NCBI GenBank assembly: GCA_023390815.1
Contig: JAEWCC010000036.1
Location: 1-64,000 of the forward strand
Source of the DNA: Bacillota bacterium
GTDB taxonomy: Bacteria > Bacillota > Clostridia > Christensenellales > SZUA-584
Direction of reading: 5' to 3'
Length of the DNA stretch: 64,000 bases
The first letter of the stretch is position 1, and each line of letters begins with the position of its first letter. The notes under the pieces are model-generated. The model searched no databases. It was given only the letters and a program-made list of their open reading frames with translations, and had not been told where the DNA came from. This document shows, one piece after another, positions 59,555 to 64,000 of the stretch. The position numbers and the translations under genes were made by a program.

Positions 59555-60457
59555 TCAATACCGCGTCCTTAAGTTGTTTGCACCCCGGTTGGCCGGGGCT
59601 GCCATGTTCTGGATCGAATTGGGTCGCGGCCCCATGTTACCTGCGCCTTGGTTGGCAGGTGCTGCCATATTCCCCATGTTCGGCTGTGTGCCTATGCTTC
59701 CTGCACCACGGTTGGCCGGGGCTGCCATGTTCTGCCCCATGTTTGGACGCGCGCCCATGCTGCCCGCATTGCGGTTGGCCGGAGCCGCCATGTTCCCCAT
59801 GTTCGGCTGAGAACCCATGCCGCCCGCGTTCTGGTTAGCCGGGGCTGCCATGTTCTGCCCCATGTTCGGCTGCGAACCCATACTGCCCGCGTTCCGGCTG
59901 GCCAGGGCTGCCATGTTCTGCCCCATGCCGGGACGCGTGCCCATGTTTCCCGTGTTCCGGTAGGCCGGGGCTGCCATATTCCCCATGTTCGGCTGCGAGC
60001 CCCTGTTCCCCGCGCCACGGTTAACCGGCGCTGCCATGTTCCCCATGTTCGGCTGTGAACCCATGCTGCCCGCGTTCCGATTAGCCGGGGCTGCCATGTT
60101 CTGCCCCATGTTTGGATGCGTGCCCATATTGCCCGCGCCGCGGTTGGCCGGGGCTGCCATGTTCTGCCCCATGTTCGGCTGCGTGCCTATATTGCCCGCG
60201 TTCCGGTTGGCCGGGGCACCCATGTTTCCCATGCCCGGCCTCGTCCCCATGTTTGCGCCGCGGTTGGCTGGATATCCCGTGTTAGGTCCGGCGCCGGCCC
60301 ATCGCATACTTACATTATTTCCGCCGTAGCCGGGTGCGGCGCCCTGCCCTGTCCGCTGTTGATTGACAGGCTGCACAGGCACTCCGGCCTGCCCGGCTCT
60401 GCCGCTCCCCTGCCCGCTCTGGGCAGGTGGCATCGGCTGTTGTTGCCTCATTTCCAT
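59555..60457 (-). CDS. Low-complexity protein with eleven 20-21-residue repeats
   Basis: About 300 residues. Following a Gln/Pro-rich start there are eleven imperfect repeats of the form NRxAGxMGxxPNMGQNMAAPA plus a short end. Units are 60 or 63 bp, alternating MGNMAAPA and MGQNMAAPA. No signal peptide or transmembrane part. Such Asn/Gly/Met-rich repeats could be disordered or a spore-coat-type filler; I know no homologue. The start codon is uncertain: ATG 60457 or 60451, or TTG 60478. 59265-59554 upstream of its end holds nothing recognisable. Confidence 0.65.
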   Translation of the reverse strand: MEMRQQQPMPPAQSGQGSGRAGQAGVPVQPVNQQRTGQGAAPGYGGNNVSMRWAGAGPNTGYPANRGANMGTRPGMGNMGAPANRNAGNIGTQPNMGQNMAAPANRGAGNMGTHPNMGQNMAAPANRNAGSMGSQPNMGNMAAPVNRGAGNRGSQPNMGNMAAPAYRNTGNMGTRPGMGQNMAALASRNAGSMGSQPNMGQNMAAPANQNAGGMGSQPNMGNMAAPANRNAGSMGARPNMGQNMAAPANRGAGSIGTQPNMGNMAAPANQGAGNMGPRPNSIQNMAAPANRGANNLRTRY

Positions 60458-60699
60458 ATCCCATAACCCCACTTTCAAGGATCCATGACAATATACGGTT
60501 ACGGTATATGATATGGGACCGGACCCGGTTTCGTGTATACGATGGACGGACCCGGATAAAAACAGTCAGAATCCCGCCCCGACAAGCTAGCGCATTTCTC
60601 CTTGCACCTCTGCGCTGCAAAAATCGTACGCGGCCCTTTAAATTGGGGTCTGCGGTATGATATGATGGATGATAATGAATGAAACGGAGGTTGCGCGTT

Positions 60700-61722
60700 A
60701 TGGCAATACGCTGGGGCATCATCGGTTCGGGAAGGATCATTCCACGGTTTATGGCGGGCCTTACGCAGGTAGCGGAGGCGGTTCCCGCCGCGATCTACGC
60801 CCGGGACAGATCAAAGGCGCAGACGTTGGCGGATCGATACGGCATTCCGCAGGTATTTAACGATATCGACGCGTTCATCCGCGACGCTAAAATCGACGTG
60901 GCCTATATCGCGGTCACGCATCCGCTCCATCTGCAGTTCGCGCTCAAAACCTTAAGCGCCAAAATCCCCACGCTTTGTGAGAAGCCCATGTGCCCGAACC
61001 GGGAGCAGGAGCAGGCCATGGTCGAATGCGCGAAGGCCAACGACACCTTCCTTGCGGAAGCGTTCTGGACGCGCATGTTCCCGGTCACGCTGCAGGTAAA
61101 GCAGTGGGTCACCGAAGGCCGCATCGGCAAGGTTGCGGGGATGAACAGCATATTCGGTTACAACGCCGGGGACAAGGAAGGTGACCGGCTGTTCATGCCG
61201 GAGCACGCGGGCGGTGCGCTGCTCGACATTGGCGTGTATCAGGTGCAGGCCGCTTCGCTGATATTCGGCAAAGCGCCGGATCAGATCGTCTCGCTGGCGG
61301 GCATGAACCGACACCATACGGACGACAACGCGGGGCTCGTTTTCCGGTATGGCGGCGGAGAGATCGCGACCATGCTGACGACCTTCCGCACCAACGCGCG
61401 CAACACGCTCACAATCTACGGCTCAAACGGCATCATCGAGGTCTACGACGATTTCTTCCGCCCGCGGCATGCGCGGCTCGTCAATCCGGACGGCATCATC
61501 GAGTTCCACTGCCCGGAGCAGCGCATCGACAGCGCGATGTACTCTGCGGAGGCTTACTTTACGAGCGAGGGCTATCAATACGAGGTACGCCACATCCACG
61601 ATTGCCTCCAGCAGGGGCTCAAGGAGTCCCCGCTGATTCCGCTCCAGGAGTCGCTCGACATCATCGCCACGTGCGACGCGATCCGCGCACAGTGGGGCCT
61701 CAAATATCCTTTTGAGAATTAG
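60700..61722 (+). CDS. Gfo/Idh/MocA family oxidoreductase
   Basis: 340 residues. N-terminal Rossmann domain with IRWGIIGSGRIIPRFM (GxGxxx), YIAVTHPLHLQFAL and the catalytic-type CEKPMCPN (EKP). C-terminal alpha/beta domain with AEAFWTRMFP, GGALLDIGVYQVQAASLIFG (GxxxxDxGxY). NAD(P)-dependent oxidation of a sugar or inositol-type alcohol is expected; the DIGVYQ segment with EKP is close to the dihydrodiol/sugar dehydrogenase branch. GGAGG before ATG at 60700. Monocistronic. Confidence 0.9.
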   Translation: MAIRWGIIGSGRIIPRFMAGLTQVAEAVPAAIYARDRSKAQTLADRYGIPQVFNDIDAFIRDAKIDVAYIAVTHPLHLQFALKTLSAKIPTLCEKPMCPNREQEQAMVECAKANDTFLAEAFWTRMFPVTLQVKQWVTEGRIGKVAGMNSIFGYNAGDKEGDRLFMPEHAGGALLDIGVYQVQAASLIFGKAPDQIVSLAGMNRHHTDDNAGLVFRYGGGEIATMLTTFRTNARNTLTIYGSNGIIEVYDDFFRPRHARLVNPDGIIEFHCPEQRIDSAMYSAEAYFTSEGYQYEVRHIHDCLQQGLKESPLIPLQESLDIIATCDAIRAQWGLKYPFEN

Positions 61723-61802
61723 GCAAGGTGATACAAATACAGCCCTTCGCGGCAGAGCGGAGGGCTTTTGCTTTGGGAGGGTACTTAGTATAAGGGAAAC
61801 GT

Positions 61803-61853
61803 GGGCACTGCCCCCATACTCTCGCCCAAGTGACAAATTCCTTGGGAATCCCG
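61803..61853. repeat. GC-rich palindromic repeat, copy 3
   Basis: CTGCCCCCATACTCTCGCCC then AAGTGACAAATTCCTTGGGA then ATCCCG, matching the order of copies 1 and 2. Confidence 0.45.
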
Positions 61854-62002
61854 CTTAATAAACTGATTGCATCATATACGCGGAATCCCGCGCTTTCGCT
61901 CCCATACTGTCTGCCGCTTCGCTCAGCGCCGCTAAAACTGTGCATTATCCGGCGTTTACACGGATTCTGCGGCATGGTACAATCGGAAAAACGGGGGGCT
62001 TT

Positions 62003-62950
62003 ATGAATTTCTCAGAAGGCTTTTTTTCAAAGGTATATCAGAACGCACCGGTCGGGCTGGTCATTATGAACGAGAATATCGAGCTTGTGGACGCTAACGA
62101 TTACATGTTCGAGGCGTTTGGCGTTGCGCCCCAGCCGCTTGCCGGCAAGCGTTTTGGCAACGTATTCGGCTGTTCCCTCGTCGCGGGGACAGACCATGTC
62201 TGCGGCACGACGGCAGGCTGCAGCGTCTGCGATCTGCGGGGCGGCGTCAGCAAAGCGCTGCTCGAGGACGCCAATATCAAAGATTTAAGCGTGAGCCACG
62301 CGTTTCAAACGGGAGACGCGCATACCCTTAAATGGTTCAAGTTCGGCGCCAGCGCCGTTGCCGCGGACGGCGGTAAATACGCTGTCGTTTCGTTTGTCGA
62401 TATCACAGCGGAGAAGAACGACGAGTTGTTCTTGCGCAACGAGCTTTCGTTCGACCACGCAACCGGAGCCGTCAGCAAAAAGCACCTGACCGAAGTCCTG
62501 ATGGAAATCCCTCGGTACATGCAGCGCTATCGGGCCGTCTCGGTGGGCATCATCGACATGGACAACTTCAAGGATATCAACGACAACTACGGCCACCTCA
62601 AGGGCGACGAGGTGTTGCAGAGCTTTTCGGAGATCGCGCGGCAGACCATCCGCACGCACGACGTCGTGGGACGTTTCGGCGGCGAGGAGTTTATGTTGGT
62701 GCTGCCCGGGGCGAGCATCCGCGCGGTAGTCCTGATCACCAAACGAATCTACGATTCGCTGCGCCAGCGGTTCGAGGCGCAGGGTGTAAGCGGCGTCGGC
62801 TTCAGCGCGGGCTTTGTCGAGCTGCCCGGCAACCCGCCCGGCAGCCTGACCAAGGAAGAGATCATCAACACGGCGGATGCGTATCTGTACCAGGCCAAGC
62901 GTTCGGGCAAAGGCATGCTGGTCGCCAAAGATTTCTCCATGAAGTTTTAA
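62003..62950 (+). CDS. PAS-GGEEF diguanylate cyclase
   Basis: 315 residues, cytosolic. PAS domain (1-~135: VYQNAPVGLVIMNENIELVD) with a Cys set FGCSLVA, VCGTTAGCSVCDLRGG that could hold iron or sense redox. GGEEF domain (~150-315): SVGIIDMDNFKDINDNYGHL, then RTHDVVGRFGGEEFML. RTHD five residues ahead of GGEEF is an I-site, so product feedback is likely. Start at 62003 behind GGGGGG. Makes c-di-GMP. Confidence 0.9.
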   Translation: MNFSEGFFSKVYQNAPVGLVIMNENIELVDANDYMFEAFGVAPQPLAGKRFGNVFGCSLVAGTDHVCGTTAGCSVCDLRGGVSKALLEDANIKDLSVSHAFQTGDAHTLKWFKFGASAVAADGGKYAVVSFVDITAEKNDELFLRNELSFDHATGAVSKKHLTEVLMEIPRYMQRYRAVSVGIIDMDNFKDINDNYGHLKGDEVLQSFSEIARQTIRTHDVVGRFGGEEFMLVLPGASIRAVVLITKRIYDSLRQRFEAQGVSGVGFSAGFVELPGNPPGSLTKEEIINTADAYLYQAKRSGKGMLVAKDFSMKF

Positions 62951-62974
62951 ATCCATCTAAATCCAACAAGATGA

Positions 62975-63028
62975 TAAAACAACGCCCTGTCCGGGAGACT
63001 GTAGCCTCCTGTACGGGGCGTTGTTGTA
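62975..63028. terminator. Bidirectional terminator between cyclase and ferredoxin genes
   Basis: AACAACGCCC...GGGGCGTTGTTG stem with AAAA before and TTGTT after; serves both converging genes. Confidence 0.75.
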
Positions 63029-63044
63029 TCATTATCGCAGGCGC

Positions 63045-63326
63045 TTACGCGTGCAGGAGGCGCACCGTGCCGTCCTCGAGCTTGCTTTTAAACCGCATTG
63101 CCGCCTCGTCCTGATACGCCGTCATGCTGATGCCTCCCAGCACGCAGACCTCGCTGCAGCGCCCACAGCCGGTGCACAACGCGGGGTCCGCCATCCAAGG
63201 CACGAACACATCCTCATCCCGCGTGGCAAACATGGCGAGGCAGCCTCTTTTGCACGCCGCGACACAGGACGTACAGCCCTCACAGTACTCAGGCACGATC
63301 CACGGCAGTGCGGTGCGCCCCTTCAT
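63045..63326 (-). CDS. Two-cluster [4Fe-4S] ferredoxin-type protein
   Basis: 93 residues. CEGCTSCVAACKRGC and CTGCGRCSEVCVLGG are two Fe-S cluster motifs, each CxxCxxCxxxC, with an insert of about 25 residues between. ATG at 63326 overlaps the stop of the preceding membrane-protein gene (ATGA), so the two are translationally coupled and probably form one electron-transfer complex. Confidence 0.88.
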   Translation of the reverse strand: MKGRTALPWIVPEYCEGCTSCVAACKRGCLAMFATRDEDVFVPWMADPALCTGCGRCSEVCVLGGISMTAYQDEAAMRFKSKLEDGTVRLLHA

Positions 63327-64000
63327 TGCGCGCCCGTCCAAAACTGCTCGTCGGGGCTTTGGCTGAACCGCGCGCCGATGGAGGTCTGCGTCTTATAGCA
63401 ATAGACGGCATACCGGCAGACGGCGAACGTGGTCGTAAACAGCGCAACGCCGACGCGCAGCCACACCAGGCCTGCCTGCGGTTCATTTACGGACAGCACG
63501 ACGCCCGAGAGATATGTCGCGAGCGATGCGATGCTGCCCGCCCAAACGATGTGCCACGCGACGCGTGTGCGCCGCTCCTGCGTGATCTCCCAGATCTTCC
63601 CGATGGTGAACCAGAAGAAACCGCCCGCGAAAAACGCGGCAGCGCCCACCAGCGCAAGCGACGCGGCTGGCAGGCCTGCCAGCCACAACGCCACACTGGC
63701 TGCCGCGGCAGCCACGCACAGAGCGCCGGATATCACGAGCCCTTTGAAGTGGTAGCCCATGTGCCGTATGCCCTCAAAGCACGCCTTCAGCAGTATCAGC
63801 GCGCCGATATAGGTGAGGAACGGCGGCATATACGGCAGCTGCGGCAGGCAAAACGCGCTATTCCCCGAATAAGCGCCGACCCAGTCCGGTATCCACAGCC
63901 CCAGCACCGCGGGTACCGCGCCGATCTCCAGCCAGCGCACGATGCGCTCCTTGGGCCATCTCGGCGCAATAAAACCGGATACCGCTTTCTTTTTTTTGGC
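63323..64000 (-). CDS. Membrane protein coupled to ferredoxin, partial at window end
   Basis: At least 205 residues, with five or six hydrophobic segments (IGAVPAVLGLWIPDWVGAY, GLVISGALCVAAAAASVALW, ALVGAAAFFAGGFFWFTIGK, VAWHIVWAGSIASLATYLSG, VGVALFTTTFAVCRYAVYCY). The frame stays open to the window edge with a lysine-rich segment (AKKKKAVSGFIAPRWPKERI), so the gene may start beyond it. A GTG at 63940 with AAGGAG ahead is an alternative start. Not recognised; the coupled ferredoxin suggests a membrane electron-transfer unit. Confidence 0.7.
   Translation of the reverse strand, partial: AKKKKAVSGFIAPRWPKERIVRWLEIGAVPAVLGLWIPDWVGAYSGNSAFCLPQLPYMPPFLTYIGALILLKACFEGIRHMGYHFKGLVISGALCVAAAAASVALWLAGLPAASLALVGAAAFFAGGFFWFTIGKIWEITQERRTRVAWHIVWAGSIASLATYLSGVVLSVNEPQAGLVWLRVGVALFTTTFAVCRYAVYCYKTQTSIGARFSQSPDEQFWTGAQ

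Noticed and set aside
59555..60457. Possible CRISPR or minisatellite without coding function
   Set aside because: The units keep one open frame of 300 codons with amino-acid-level conservation, so a repeat protein is the better reading.

Overview
The window looks like a chromosomal segment of a Gram-positive, moderately GC-rich member of the Clostridia. Evidence: a valine T-box upstream of valS, a CtsR heat-shock operator, a TagO-type lipid-carrier transferase, a PPi-type phosphofructokinase, a fragment resembling the sporulation phosphatase Spo0E, many strong SD sequences, and SigA-type promoters (TTGACA/TATAAT). The genus cannot be fixed from the sequence. I see no rRNA, tRNA, CRISPR array or intact insertion sequence.

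Layout. 1-6.8 kb: small hypotheticals, a helix-hairpin-helix protein, a URO-D-like enzyme behind two LacI-type operators, a U32 peptidase and pyridoxamine kinase. 6.8-12.7 kb: serine acetyltransferase, an RsgA GTPase fused to an RNHCP zinc domain, a small RNA-like transcript, TagO and phosphofructokinase. 13-20.8 kb: an autoregulated padR-flavoprotein-MBL operon, a diguanylate cyclase, a GH3 lipoprotein, a NudC-type Nudix enzyme and YbjQ. 20.8-24.9 kb: palindromic repeats alternating with AT-rich orphan genes and a cytochrome b5/b pair. 25-30.3 kb: a complete 2-oxoacid dehydrogenase operon (E2, E3, fused E1). 30.5-37.8 kb: a TIR/DUF4062-like protein, a DUF4279 gene broken by a 40-bp tandem duplication, folC carrying an in-frame palindromic repeat, valS and its T-box. 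37.8-44.2 kb: two YcxB paralogues, an XRE/membrane-protein pair, an AraC regulator, two ferritin-like proteins, a MORN lipoprotein and a nucleotidyltransferase. 44.4-46.6 kb: an AT-rich type I Thoeris anti-phage system (thsA, thsB). 46.8-53 kb: esterase, AraC regulator, and dnaJ-like/DUF559/clpB under CtsR-type control. 53-64 kb: a TPR membrane protein, a DEAD-box helicase behind a structured leader, a DUF2935 protein, two DUF4064-like proteins, a 20-residue-repeat protein, an oxidoreductase, a PAS-GGEEF cyclase, and a ferredoxin with a membrane partner running off the end.

The main theme beyond housekeeping is repeat activity and gene decay. At least ten copies of related palindromic repeats lie between genes, three of them between the valS T-box and valS and one inside folC without breaking its frame. 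Broken pieces of folC, tagO, a spo0E-like gene and a DUF4279 gene lie beside intact genes. AT-rich islands (Thoeris and several orphans) stand out against the GC-rich core and suggest horizontal transfer.
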